DNA of 64,000 bases from positions 1,364,001 through 1,428,000 of the forward strand of contig NZ_CP091036.1 in the NCBI RefSeq assembly GCF_021535135.1, given 5' to 3'. Shown here piece by piece: positions 1-9,217 of the stretch. A model generated the notes under the pieces. The model saw only the letters and a program-made list of their open reading frames with translations, did no database searches and was not told the origin of the DNA. A program made the position numbers and the translations under genes. Every line of letters begins with the position of its first letter. Within the stretch, counting starts at the first letter, position 1. The DNA is from Antarcticibacterium sp. 1MA-6-2 (GTDB lineage: Bacteria; Bacteroidota; Bacteroidia; Flavobacteriales; Flavobacteriaceae).

Positions 1-186
1 GAAGTATTTGAAAAGATCAAAAATAGATATGATGCTCAAACTTCTCCTTATTATGCAGCGGCACGGTTATGGACAGATGCTGTTATTGATCCGCTCGATA
101 CGAGGAAGTGGATCTCCAATGGAATTGAAGCCGCTAACCACGCTCCTATTACCAAAGATTTTAATTTAGGAGTGATTCAGACTTGA
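1..186 (+). CDS. Acyl-CoA carboxylase carboxyltransferase subunit, C-terminal end (partial)
   Basis: Only the last 61 codons lie in the window; the reading frame is open from base 1 to the TGA at 184-186. The residues YYAAARLWTDAVIDP and GIEAANHAP are typical of the C-terminus of biotin-dependent carboxyltransferase beta subunits of the methylcrotonoyl-/propionyl-CoA carboxylase type. These transfer the carboxyl group from carboxybiotin to an acyl-CoA in branched-chain amino acid or odd-chain acid breakdown. I cannot tell which acyl-CoA is the substrate from this fragment. The next gene starts 41 bases downstream on the same strand. Confidence 0.8.
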   Translation, partial: EVFEKIKNRYDAQTSPYYAAARLWTDAVIDPLDTRKWISNGIEAANHAPITKDFNLGVIQT

Positions 187-227
187 TATTTTTTAATGCT
201 TAACAGGGAATTACTTAAAATCCTTCT

Positions 228-1103
228 ATGAAATTTAGCCTATACTTTTTATTAATTCTTTTTACAATATCAGGGTATTCACAGGATACTCTTCACAGAC
301 ATTACATTTTACTCGAGCAATATGTAAAACTTGGCAATAATCTTACAAAGCAGGACTCATTAAATTTTCAATTTAAAGGAGAAGACACATTGGTCTTGGT
401 TTCTCCGGATTTTTTAGAAAGGAATAACAATGGAATTAGGGTTGAATATGAACCCAAAGATTCCCTGTTCTTAGAGATTTACAAGGATGTGGTTTATGGC
501 AAAATGAACAGTGAACAGAGGGAGAAAGAAACTATGAAATACTGGAAGGATGAAATCAAGATCTTTTTTGCTTCCGGTGTACCACAAGACCACTCCCAAA
601 AATTGATGGAATTTGCAAAAGAAATTTCATCAGAAATAGATTCCCTTAAAATAACCAAAGTAGACAATAAAGAACAGTCCAATTTTATGATCTATTACCT
701 TAACCGGGAATACAATATTGATTATGAGCCTCGTATTAATAATAGAAACGGGGGATACTATATTAACTGGAATGCAAAACAACAAATTTATAAAGGATAT
801 GTAAAGATCAATACAGAATTTGTTAAGAATGAAAATGACCAAGTACAACTTTTGTTTTTCCACTTCTTTAAATCCCTGGGGTATTTTAAAAGTTCAGAAA
901 AACTGAACTGTGAAAGCTATTTATCAGCCTGTAGAGTTCCCCGAAGACTCACGCAATCAGATAGAGAAATTCTTAAATATCATTATTCCTATGGAATTTG
1001 TAAAGGTGTTATCTTAAAGACTTTTAACGAGTTACATGAAAGCATGCAAAAAACATTGCGCCATAATCCAAAAGCCCAACTATATGTCGTCCATTCAGAA
1101 TAG
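228..1103 (+). CDS. Secreted DUF2927-like protein of unknown function
   Basis: 291 residues. Residues 1-18 form a signal peptide ending in GYSQ, so the protein is exported. No catalytic motif is evident. The C-terminal part (about residues 205-260: FFHFFKSLGY, a Cys pair at NCESYLSACR, then LTQSDREILKYHY) resembles the DUF2927 pattern of an invariant late LTxxDrxxLxxLY segment after a helix containing a glycine-leucine pair. That resemblance is from memory and is weak. The 3' end overlaps the start of the following aminopeptidase gene by 20 bases, which suggests translational coupling. Confidence 0.75.
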   Translation: MKFSLYFLLILFTISGYSQDTLHRHYILLEQYVKLGNNLTKQDSLNFQFKGEDTLVLVSPDFLERNNNGIRVEYEPKDSLFLEIYKDVVYGKMNSEQREKETMKYWKDEIKIFFASGVPQDHSQKLMEFAKEISSEIDSLKITKVDNKEQSNFMIYYLNREYNIDYEPRINNRNGGYYINWNAKQQIYKGYVKINTEFVKNENDQVQLLFFHFFKSLGYFKSSEKLNCESYLSACRVPRRLTQSDREILKYHYSYGICKGVILKTFNELHESMQKTLRHNPKAQLYVVHSE

Positions 1104-2746
1104 GTCAATATACAAATGTGCAGGAATACTTTTTGTTTTTGCCTTTTTAGGTTTTTATCCCATACAGGCTCAGGTACTAAGTAATAAGCAGCAAAAATAT
1201 ACTGAAGCTGATACCCTGAGAGGATCTTTACGCTCTGAAAGAGCTTATGATGTTCAAAAGTATCACCTGCAGGTAAGAGTTGATCCTGAGGAAAGATTTA
1301 TTTCCGGATTTAATACGATCAGTTTTAAGGCTGAAAAAGATCTCCCGGTGATGCAGATAGATCTTTTTGAGAATATGACTATTGATTCTATCCTTCGGAA
1401 GGATCAGCAGTTAAAATATAACCGACGACATAACGCTGTTTTTGTAGATTTGAAGGATCCTGTTAAAGCTTCAAAAACAGACTCTATAAAAGTATATTTT
1501 TCCGGCCACCCTATTGTTGCGAAAAATGCTCCCTGGGATGGTGGATTTGTTTTTACTAAAGATAAGGAGGGTAACCACTGGATAGCTGTTGCAGTACAGG
1601 GAACAGGTGCAAGCCTTTGGTATCCAAATAAAGATCATCAAAGTGACGAACCAGAGGCAGCCCTAATTGAAGTAGAAGTACCCAATGGGTTGATGAACGT
1701 GTCCAACGGGAAATTTCAGGGGGAAAAAGATATGGGAGACGGTTATACCCGCTGGAGTTGGAAAGTTACTAACCCCATTAACAACTACAATATTGTAGTT
1801 AACATTGCAAACTACACCCATTTTTCCGATAACTATAAAGATCTCGACCTGGATTACTACGTCCTGCCGTACAACCTGGACAAAGCAAAAAAGCAATTTG
1901 AAGAGGTAAAGCCAATGATGGAATGTTTTTATGAAAAATTTGGAGAATATCCATTTGCTGAAGATGGTTTCAAACTAGTTGAAACACCTTATTTGGGAAT
2001 GGAACATCAAAGCGCTGTAGCATACGGAAATAATTATATGAAAGGTTACCTGGGGAATGACTTATCAGGTACCGGAATTGGCCTTCTTTGGGATTATATT
2101 ATTATCCACGAATCCGGTCACGAATGGTATGGCAATAGCATTACTGCAAAAGATATTGCCGATATGTGGATCCACGAAGGTTTTACTGCTTATACTGAAG
2201 CTGTTTACGTGGAATGCTTAGATGGGGAAAAGAAAAAGCTCTTGAATACCTGAAAGGTGTTAGAAGGGGGGTTAGCAACCGTGCTCCTATTATTGGAGAT
2301 TATGGCGTAAATAGTGAAGGTTCCGGCGATATGTATATGAAAGGAGCCAATCTTTTAAATACAATAAGAAGCATCTACAATGACGACAAACTGTGGTGGA
2401 AAACACTTAAGGATTATACAGTGTCCAATAAGCACAAGATCATTGACACCCAAACTACAGAAACTTTCTTTGATAAAGCCACTAAAGTTGACCTTCAGCC
2501 AGTTTTTGATCAATACCTGAGGCATACAGCTTTACCTCACCTCGAGTTTAAAAAGGAAGCTAATACCATCTCCTATCGTTGGAAAGTTGATGTTGAAAAC
2601 TTTAAAATGCTTAGGTTGATGTTTTTATAAATGATAAAGAAACAAGGCTACAGCCTACTACCGATTGGAAGAAATTAAAATCTATAAATTCTTTAGATGC
2701 AATACAGCTTAATGAAAAGGAATTTTTCATCACCACCAATTTATAA
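1084..2746 (+). CDS. M1-family aminopeptidase, secreted (two apparent frameshifts)
   Basis: Zinc metalloaminopeptidase of the M1 family. The ATG at 1084 is followed by an export signal ending in IQAQ. The substrate-anchor motif is GMEHQSAVAYG, and the zinc site is HESGHEWYG followed by a downstream glutamate in WIHEGF. The frame breaks at about 2217 (after YVEC) and again at about 2610 (after ENFKM). Removing two bases at each point gives CRWGKEKA and KMPVDVFIND and a 552-residue protein ending at TAA 2744-2746, which is normal for short bacterial M1 enzymes. Both breaks carry CTTAG scars consistent with GCCGGT. The gene is probably intact in the organism. A second M1 peptidase is at 21.3-23.4 kb. 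Confidence 0.88.
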
Positions 2747-2770
2747 TCTGATATTATCAAGGGAAAAATT

Positions 2771-3865
2771 CTAATTTCGACTCTTAACGGTGTTTTCCCT
2801 ATGGATCTTACCGTTAGGAGTTTCTTCAAATTTTTGCAGAAGATAAATTTTCTTTGGCACCTCGTATTTTTCCAGTGTATTAAGGTTTTGAATACTTTCC
2901 TTTAATTGTATCAAAAGTTCTTCAGAAAAATCTGCTTCAACAAATAGCACCAGTTTTTCTCCTAATGCATCATCTGGCATACCTGTTACAAAGAACCTGT
3001 TGTCTATAGCATTATTAAGCTTGCTTTCTATTTCTTCAGGAAATAATTTAATTCCGCCGGAGTTAACCACGTTATCATATCGTCCTTTCCAGTAGAATTT
3101 CTTATAAGTAACAATTTCTACCACATCGTTGGTAGTTATTATTCCCTCTGCCACTTTTGGAGCTTTTACCACAAGACAGCCTCTTTTATCTGTAGAAATA
3201 CCAACGTCTGGCAGAACTTTAAAAGGAATAGATTGAGATTTCTTTTTTTGTGAATTAAGTCTCTTGGCAGCTATATGTGAGACAGTTTCAGTCATACCAA
3301 AAGTTTCATAAACTTTAGTGTCAAGATCTTTAACCATGTTTTGTAAATGTGGAGAAACCGCACCCCCACCCACTATCAACTTCTTAATAAGGTGTAAACG
3401 TCCTACAGAATTGTCCAGTTGAAATGGAGTCATAGCACAAAAATCATAGATCTTGAAAACCTGGTCCAGTGGATTGGAAGACGGTGGAACAAGATCTAAC
3501 TCCCAGCCCAGGACCATTGCTCTCACCACCATCATCTTACCTGCTATGTAATTTGCTGGTAAGCACATTAAAGCTTTAGATTTTGCCGGAAGTTCAAAAA
3601 ATTTACCTGTAGCAATGGCTGAATTGACCATGTGCTCCTTCTTAATCTTTATTTTTTTCGGTTTTCCGGTAGAACCTGATGTTTGTACTACAAGGAAAGC
3701 AGATGGTTTTACCCAATCCAGGATGAAGTCACCCACCAGTCCTTCATAGGGTTCTCCCTCTTTAATAAAGTTGTAGGCAATTTTCCGAAGATCGGCAATT
3801 GAAGAATGAAGTTTATTTAGCCTAAAATCTGGATGAACTTCCGGTACTTCAAATTTTTCATTCAT
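2771..3865 (-). CDS. menE: O-succinylbenzoate-CoA ligase (AMP-binding), menaquinone synthesis
   Basis: 364 residues, a compact member of the ANL adenylating superfamily. The phosphate-binding loop is QTSGSTGKPKKIKI (about residues 60-75), the adenine motif is YETFGMTET (about 189), the hinge region is GRYDNVVNSGGIKLFPEEIE (about 267-286), and the C-terminal catalytic lysine motif is TPNGKIHRE. It would activate o-succinylbenzoate with ATP and CoA. The assignment rests on the short length and on the neighbours: menC lies one gene upstream and menA further upstream on the same strand. The frame is intact. It converges on the aminopeptidase gene with a 24-base gap. Confidence 0.85.
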   Translation of the reverse strand: MNEKFEVPEVHPDFRLNKLHSSIADLRKIAYNFIKEGEPYEGLVGDFILDWVKPSAFLVVQTSGSTGKPKKIKIKKEHMVNSAIATGKFFELPAKSKALMCLPANYIAGKMMVVRAMVLGWELDLVPPSSNPLDQVFKIYDFCAMTPFQLDNSVGRLHLIKKLIVGGGAVSPHLQNMVKDLDTKVYETFGMTETVSHIAAKRLNSQKKKSQSIPFKVLPDVGISTDKRGCLVVKAPKVAEGIITTNDVVEIVTYKKFYWKGRYDNVVNSGGIKLFPEEIESKLNNAIDNRFFVTGMPDDALGEKLVLFVEADFSEELLIQLKESIQNLNTLEKYEVPKKIYLLQKFEETPNGKIHRENTVKSRN

Positions 3866-3930
3866 ATGTGCTGTATAAAAACAGTATTTTTTACATGAAT
3901 TGCTAAATTTAACAAAATGTCCGAAAATTC

Positions 3931-4876
3931 TTAAACTTCTTCTGAAGGATTTAACATTACTGGTTTTTCTACTTTACCAAAAAGCTTATATCCCCAATTG
4001 GACCATTTATATTTACGGGCCATAATAAAGAGGAAAATAGGATATACAACAAGTACTAGTATTAGCACATCCCACCCTGCTGAAGGCTCAGAAATATCTT
4101 TTAGTATAGAATTAGTTTGAAAGGCAGTCCAGTCCGCAGTTACCAGGATCGCTGTAACCAGATTATTTCCTGCGTGAAAACCCAGGGCCAGCTCCAGCCC
4201 GTCGTCCATTAAAGCCATGATCCCCAGTAAAAACCCTGTTCCTATGTAGTAGATCATAATGATATTCCCAAGTTTAGTTACCTCAGGATTAAAGAAATGA
4301 AGACCTCCAAAAAATACAGAAGTAATAAATAAAGGCAGCCACCTAGGTTTCCTGCCAGTATTCCAATTCCCTGCATTAGATAACCTCTAAAAAAATATTC
4401 TTCAAAGCTTGTTTGAAGGGGTACCATGACCACTGCAATTGCCAGCATTATAAAAAATGGCAAAGGCTGAAAATTAAACACGTAATCTTCGGGATTAGAA
4501 AAATAATCTATTAAAGTAACTGTCACTGAAAAAATTGCCACGAGACCAAAAGCAAAAAAGAACCTTCCCCAATCAATCTTTCTTCTTGTAGTTGTAAGAC
4601 TCGTTATACTTTGGCTATGGATAAGTCTTACCACAAAGAATAAGGCAAACAATGCCACTGCAAAAGCCAGCAGCATCAGGAAAAAGGACCAGTTCGAATC
4701 AAGAATTTGCATGAGTTGGGATTCGTCCATTCCCTCCATGTCAAAGCCCGTTTCAAGAAAAATAGCAATAACAAATGGGATTTGACCTAGGCAAAGATCG
4801 CAGCAATGACTATTAAAACTCCTATGAGATATCTCCAAAAATCATGCTGATATTTATAAGCTTGTGCTATGTACAT
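3931..4876 (-). CDS. CPBP-family (CAAX/Abi) intramembrane metalloprotease (two apparent frameshifts)
   Basis: Polytopic membrane protein, 313 residues after repair. The ATG at 4874-4876 begins MYIAQAYKYQHDFWRYL. The family's first glutamate pair is visible as TSFEEYFFRGYLMQG, and the histidine motifs as GGLHFFNPE and LELALGFHAGNN. The frame breaks at about 4787 (IFA/GQIP) and about 4343 (AGN/RWLPLF). Each break is a +2 CCTAGG scar where CCGG would restore the conserved reading. It ends 65 bases before menE and starts 7 bases after the end of menC, so it is part of the men operon. Its role there is unknown. Confidence 0.82.
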
Positions 4877-4882
4877 ATTATT

Positions 4883-5918
4883 TTATAATTTAAAATTCCA
4901 GGCCTTTTCTGGATTGTAAGAAATATTTCCTGTTCTTATTTCAAGAGGACTGTCAAAATTGTTAGTGTAAAGACTACCAGTGCCTAATCCCTGAGGCAAA
5001 GGAGAACCAGTAGTATATGTCCACTGGCTAATAGCATTTAAACCCACGTTGCTCTCTAAAGCACTGGTGACCCACCAACCCTCTCCTGAATCTTTTACCA
5101 AGTCGATCCATTCCTGTGTACCTTGAAAACCGCCTATAAGACTGGGTTTAAAAATTAAATATTGTGGCTGTATTGTTTGTAGCAATTCCTTCTTTTTGGT
5201 TACAGTTGTTACTCCAATTAATTCTTCGTCCAGTGCGATAGGAACAGGTGTTTTACTGCATAAATCTGCCATTTCATAATACTGGCCCTGTTTTATGGGT
5301 TGTTCAATACTATGTATTTGAAAATCGCTTAGCCTGTTGATCTTTTCCAATGCCTCAGATGCAGAAAAAGCACCATTAGCATCTACTCTTAGCTCTATTT
5401 CTTCAGAAGAAAACTGGGATCTTATGTATTTGAGTAAATCAATTTCAGCATCAAAATCTATGGCCCCTATTTTTAGTTTAATACAACTAAATCCTTCTTT
5501 TATTTTTTCTGAAATTTGATCTTTCATAAATGATTTTTTCCCCATCCAAACTAATCCATTGATAGGAATGGAGGCTTTACCCAAGGTAAATTTTGAAGGG
5601 AATAGGACAAATTCGTCATTGGAAGATAAAGATAGAAATGCCATCTCCACCCCAAATTGAATAGAGGGAAATTCCTTTAACTGCTCCCAAAGCTCTACTG
5701 GACCAAGGTGAACGTTTTCACAGACCCATTGTAATTTTTCTTCATAACCCGGCTAAGTCATCAAAGCTTAGGGACCGCAATAAACCACATTCTCCAATGC
5801 CACGTTTACCGTTGTCTTCCAAAATGAGGAACCAGGCCTCTTTAGTCGTAAGAACGCCCCGCGAAGTTCCGCTGGGGCGTTTAAAATTTAAAATATACTT
5901 ATAGTAAGATGCCTGCAT
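4883..5918 (-). CDS. menC: o-Succinylbenzoate synthase, enolase superfamily (one apparent frameshift)
   Basis: 344 residues after repair, starting at ATG 5916-5918 (MQASYYKYILNFKRPSG). It dehydrates SHCHC to o-succinylbenzoate. Enolase-superfamily features: the K-x-K motif in CIKLKIGAIDF, metal ligands in LRVDANGAF, SIEQPI and ALDEEL, and the second catalytic lysine in LIFKPSLIGG. The frame breaks at about 5753. ACTTAGCC there reads as ACCGGCC if one base is removed, giving DDRPGYEEKL. It sits between a CPBP protease and a UPF0173 hydrolase in the menaquinone block. Confidence 0.88.
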
Positions 5919-5934
5919 TAAATTCCCGCAATAA

Positions 5935-6615
5935 TTAGAGTTCTATGCTTTCACCAATTTCCAGCAGCATCAAATCCTTGTCTTTTTCATAAAATTTTCT
6001 CTTGGCTTCCTCGTGATCTATTTCTATGTATCCAAAAGTATCGTAATGGCAGCCAATAATTTTATCACACTCAATGAAATCACTTGCAATAATTGCATCT
6101 TCTACTCCCATTGTAAAATTATCACCAATAGGAAGAATAGCCAGATCTAAACTTGTTCTCATAGGGATCAACTTCATATCCATTGTAAGGGCTGTGTCCC
6201 CGGCGATATAAATATTTTTATGTTCGCTCTCAATTACAAAACCGCCAGGCTGTCCTCCATAACTACCATCAGGAAAAGAACTGGTATGAATAGCATTGAC
6301 ATATTTTACTTTACCAAACTCAAAATCCCAACTTCCACCGTGGTTCATTGGATGCACCTCAAGGCCTTTTTGCTCGTAATGATTAGCAATTTCAAAATTG
6401 CTTACAATCACAGCACCAGTATTTCTCGCTATTTCTTCTGCATCCAGCGTGTGATCCTGATGAGCGTGTGTAAGAAGAATATAATCGGGCTTTAGATCAT
6501 TAATATCAATTTTATCTTTAGAATTTTCATTCCCCGTGATAAATGGATCAACAAGAAGATTGATCTGTCCAATTTGGATTCCGAAGGAATTATGTCCGTA
6601 AAAGGTAATTTTCAT
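5935..6615 (-). CDS. UPF0173 metal-dependent hydrolase (metallo-beta-lactamase fold)
   Basis: About 226 residues from the ATG at 6613-6615 (MKITFYGHNSFGIQIG); an upstream in-frame ATG at 6660 is less likely because the family begins at this sequence. The zinc-binding signature is LLTHAHQDHTLDAEE, followed by a histidine in NHGGSW, the aspartate in AGDTALT and the terminal histidine in GCHYDTFG. It is a predicted hydrolase of unknown substrate. It lies 16 bases upstream of menC and downstream of menA on the same strand, a context worth noting because the substrate is unknown. Confidence 0.85.
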   Translation of the reverse strand: MKITFYGHNSFGIQIGQINLLVDPFITGNENSKDKIDINDLKPDYILLTHAHQDHTLDAEEIARNTGAVIVSNFEIANHYEQKGLEVHPMNHGGSWDFEFGKVKYVNAIHTSSFPDGSYGGQPGGFVIESEHKNIYIAGDTALTMDMKLIPMRTSLDLAILPIGDNFTMGVEDAIIASDFIECDKIIGCHYDTFGYIEIDHEEAKRKFYEKDKDLMLLEIGESIEL

Positions 6616-6706
6616 TGTATTAATATTTTGGTGGTTTATAAAAATACGGCTAGAATTCATTTTTTCAGCAATATGCAGTATAATTTATTGTCCCTCCCAG
6701 TTATAT

Positions 6707-7609
6707 TTAAATAATTAAGCCCAATCCTAATAAAAGGGATAGAAAAAATGTTGTTAAAGCCAAAATTTTCAACTCCGGATCAAGAAGCATTGGACTTTCA
6801 TTTTTTCCAACGCGAGCTAGATGTAAAAATAGGGGTACAAAAGCAATTACGAATAAAAAATCGTTCCACTCTTTTGCAGTCAAAATTGCGTAGAGTACTA
6901 AACACAAAACAGCTCCCAATATTAAGAAGTAATGGTAATTTTTTGCATTACCTGCTCCCATTTTTACCACAAGAGTATTTTTTCCGGCTTTCTCATCACT
7001 CAACCTGTCCCTCATGTTATTAAGGTTCAAAACACCCGTACTTAAAAGTCCTATTGACGATGCAGGAAGAAGAACGGTCCATTCTAAAGCCATAGCATAA
7101 AGAAAGTACGAGCCAAAAACTGCTACGAGACCAAAGAAAAGAAATACAAAAATATCCCCCATTCCCCTGTACCCATAGGCGTTATTGCCGACTGTATACT
7201 TTATGGCTGCTGCAACAGCACCAATTCCCAGCAAAAAGAAAATTACAGCAAAAAGAAAATTTTCACTTCCAAAAGCAGTATAAATGAGAAGAACAGCCAA
7301 AAATAAAGTTATTACTGTGGTGGCTATAATTCCCTGCTTCATTTCTTTTGTTGTAATAAGACCACTTTGTATAGCTCTTGCAGGGCCAATGCGGTCATCA
7401 TTATCAGTGCCTTTTACCCCGTCTCCGTAATCATTTGCAAAATTAGATAGAATTTGGAGCCCTAAAGTTGTTCCCAGGGCAAGACTAAAAATGACTATAT
7501 TAAAATACCCTTCCTGTGCAGCAATCGTAGTACCCACAATTATTCCTGAGATTGATAAAGGCAAAGTCCTTAAGCGGGCAGCATTTAACCATGAACTTAC
7601 TTTTCCCAT
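6707..7609 (-). CDS. menA: 1,4-Dihydroxy-2-naphthoate polyprenyltransferase
   Basis: 300-residue UbiA-type integral membrane prenyltransferase that attaches the polyprenyl chain to DHNA in menaquinone synthesis. The first aspartate-rich motif is in NFANDYGDGVKGTDNDDR and the second in NNMRDRLSDEKAGK. About eight hydrophobic helices follow the usual UbiA layout. The ATG at 7607-7609 overlaps the TAA stop of holA by one base (TAATG), so the two are translationally coupled. Its place in a block with menE and menC supports menA over other UbiA members. Confidence 0.9.
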   Translation of the reverse strand: MGKVSSWLNAARLRTLPLSISGIIVGTTIAAQEGYFNIVIFSLALGTTLGLQILSNFANDYGDGVKGTDNDDRIGPARAIQSGLITTKEMKQGIIATTVITLFLAVLLIYTAFGSENFLFAVIFFLLGIGAVAAAIKYTVGNNAYGYRGMGDIFVFLFFGLVAVFGSYFLYAMALEWTVLLPASSIGLLSTGVLNLNNMRDRLSDEKAGKNTLVVKMGAGNAKNYHYFLILGAVLCLVLYAILTAKEWNDFLFVIAFVPLFLHLARVGKNESPMLLDPELKILALTTFFLSLLLGLGLII

Positions 7610-8613
7610 TAAGCCATGAGTTTAACCAAAAGTTCTTTCAATAAATCTCCCTGAGGAATATTAGCCGCTCCCACTCCTTTACTTTTTACATCTGCATCCC
7701 GCAAAAGTGCAATTGCATTACTCGCCTTTTTCATAGGATAATTTCCTGCAGCCAGGACGTAATCGCTTACGAAATAGGGGCTTACTTTTAAATATTTTGC
7801 CACATTAGCTTTTGATTTATCAACCAGCCCGTGGTACTGTAATATTTGAGAGAAGAAACCATAGAGTAAAGAAATTGTCACTATCATTGGATTGTCCTTA
7901 GGATTTTGTGAAAAGTAATTAATGATCCTGTGAGCTTTCACCACATCTCTTTGTCCCAGAGCTTTCCGAAGTTCGAAATTGTTGAAATCCTTACTAATTC
8001 CTATATTTTCTTCAATTAATTCCGGAGTAATAGTAGAACCTACCGGAGAGATAAGCTGTAATTTTTGCAGTTCATTATCTATCTTTCCAAGATCGGTTCC
8101 CAGGAACTCAACCAGCATCTGGGAAGCTTTAGGAGAGATTTGATAGTTACGCGATTTTAAAGTTTTCTGGATCCACTCCGCCACCTGATTCTCATATAAT
8201 TTTTTTCCCTCAAATAGTACCCCATTTTTGGAAACCAGTTTATACAGCTTTTTCCGCTTATCTATCTTTTTATACTTATAGCAAAAAACCAGAGTAGTGG
8301 TTTCCTGAGGATTTTCTGCATATTTTTCCAATTTATCAATAGTCCTTGAAAGATCCTGAGCCTCTTTTATAATAATAACCTGCCTTGGAGCCATCATAGG
8401 GTAGCGTTTTGCATTGCTAACAATATCATCTACACTGGTGTCCCTACCATAAAGTACCATTTGGTTAAACCCTTTCTCCTCTTCCTGTAAAAGGTTCTCC
8501 TCCAGGTAATCTGATATTTTATCAATGTAATAAGGCTCTTCTCCCATCAGGAAATAGATTGGCTTTATATCTCCTTTTTGAATCGCTTTAACTATTTGCA
8601 GTGCTTCTTCCAT
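7609..8613 (-). CDS. holA: DNA polymerase III delta subunit
   Basis: About 334 residues from ATG 8611-8613 (MEEALQIVKAIQKG); a start 10 codons upstream is also possible. The clamp-loader delta subunit opens the sliding clamp. Family marks: IKPIYFLMGEEPYYIDKISD near the N-terminus, YPMMAPRQVIIIKEAQDL in the first domain, and the middle-domain sequence FLGTDLGKIDNELQKL. It is intact and of normal length. It is divergent from the HsdR_N gene, with an 81-base gap that must hold both promoters. Confidence 0.9.
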   Translation of the reverse strand: MEEALQIVKAIQKGDIKPIYFLMGEEPYYIDKISDYLEENLLQEEEKGFNQMVLYGRDTSVDDIVSNAKRYPMMAPRQVIIIKEAQDLSRTIDKLEKYAENPQETTTLVFCYKYKKIDKRKKLYKLVSKNGVLFEGKKLYENQVAEWIQKTLKSRNYQISPKASQMLVEFLGTDLGKIDNELQKLQLISPVGSTITPELIEENIGISKDFNNFELRKALGQRDVVKAHRIINYFSQNPKDNPMIVTISLLYGFFSQILQYHGLVDKSKANVAKYLKVSPYFVSDYVLAAGNYPMKKASNAIALLRDADVKSKGVGAANIPQGDLLKELLVKLMA

Positions 8614-8694
8614 TAGTGGGTTTAAACAATCTGGAAATTTCAATATTTGTTCAGATTAAACTGAGGCCTCATCCTTTTTACTAATTTTGAGGCT

Positions 8695-9150
8695 ATGCAA
8701 AAATTAAATTTTCCCGACTATTCGTTTCGGTTCAAAAATAGCGAAAATAAAATAGCTGTTTTTGATGAAATAAGGAAAAAATTCGTCATTCTGACTCCTG
8801 AAGAATGGGTTCGGCTTAATACTGTTCAATACCTGAAGCAGCAAAAGAAATATCCCACCAGCCTGATAAATGTGGAAAAGCAGGTGAAAATTGGAAAAAT
8901 AGTGAAGCGATATGATATTGTGGTTTTTAATTCCTCTGGTGAAGTTCACCTCGTTGTGGAATGTAAAGCACCTGAAATCACTATTACTCAAGCCACTTTT
9001 GATCAAATTGCACGGTACAACATGAAGTTAAACGCTCAATTCTTAATGGTAACGAATGGCCTGCAGCATTATGTCTGCCAAATGGATTACCAAAAGGAAA
9101 AGTATAATTTTTTGCCACAGCTCCCGGATTATGATCCTATCCAAAGTTGA
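8695..9150 (+). CDS. Stand-alone HsdR N-terminal-like domain protein
   Basis: 151 residues comprising only the N-terminal nuclease-like fold seen in type I restriction HsdR subunits. The PD-(D/E)xK-type core is visible as KRYDIVVFN followed by LVVECKAPEI (D...ExK, about residues 74-95). No helicase domain and no hsdM or hsdS gene lies nearby, so this is the small single-domain form common in flavobacterial genomes, of unknown function. It should not be read as an active type I restriction system. The glycosyltransferase follows 67 bases later. Confidence 0.8.
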   Translation: MQKLNFPDYSFRFKNSENKIAVFDEIRKKFVILTPEEWVRLNTVQYLKQQKKYPTSLINVEKQVKIGKIVKRYDIVVFNSSGEVHLVVECKAPEITITQATFDQIARYNMKLNAQFLMVTNGLQHYVCQMDYQKEKYNFLPQLPDYDPIQS

Positions 9151-9217
9151 ACACTTAAGTAAAGAGGCAAACTATTATTCTATGTACTTTTGCTTCTTCT
9201 TCTTTTAAATCACCTTA

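Noticed and set aside
8695..9150. HsdR_N protein as evidence for a local restriction-modification system
   Set aside because: No methylase, specificity or helicase gene is near it, and type I systems recognise bipartite sites, not RCCGGY.
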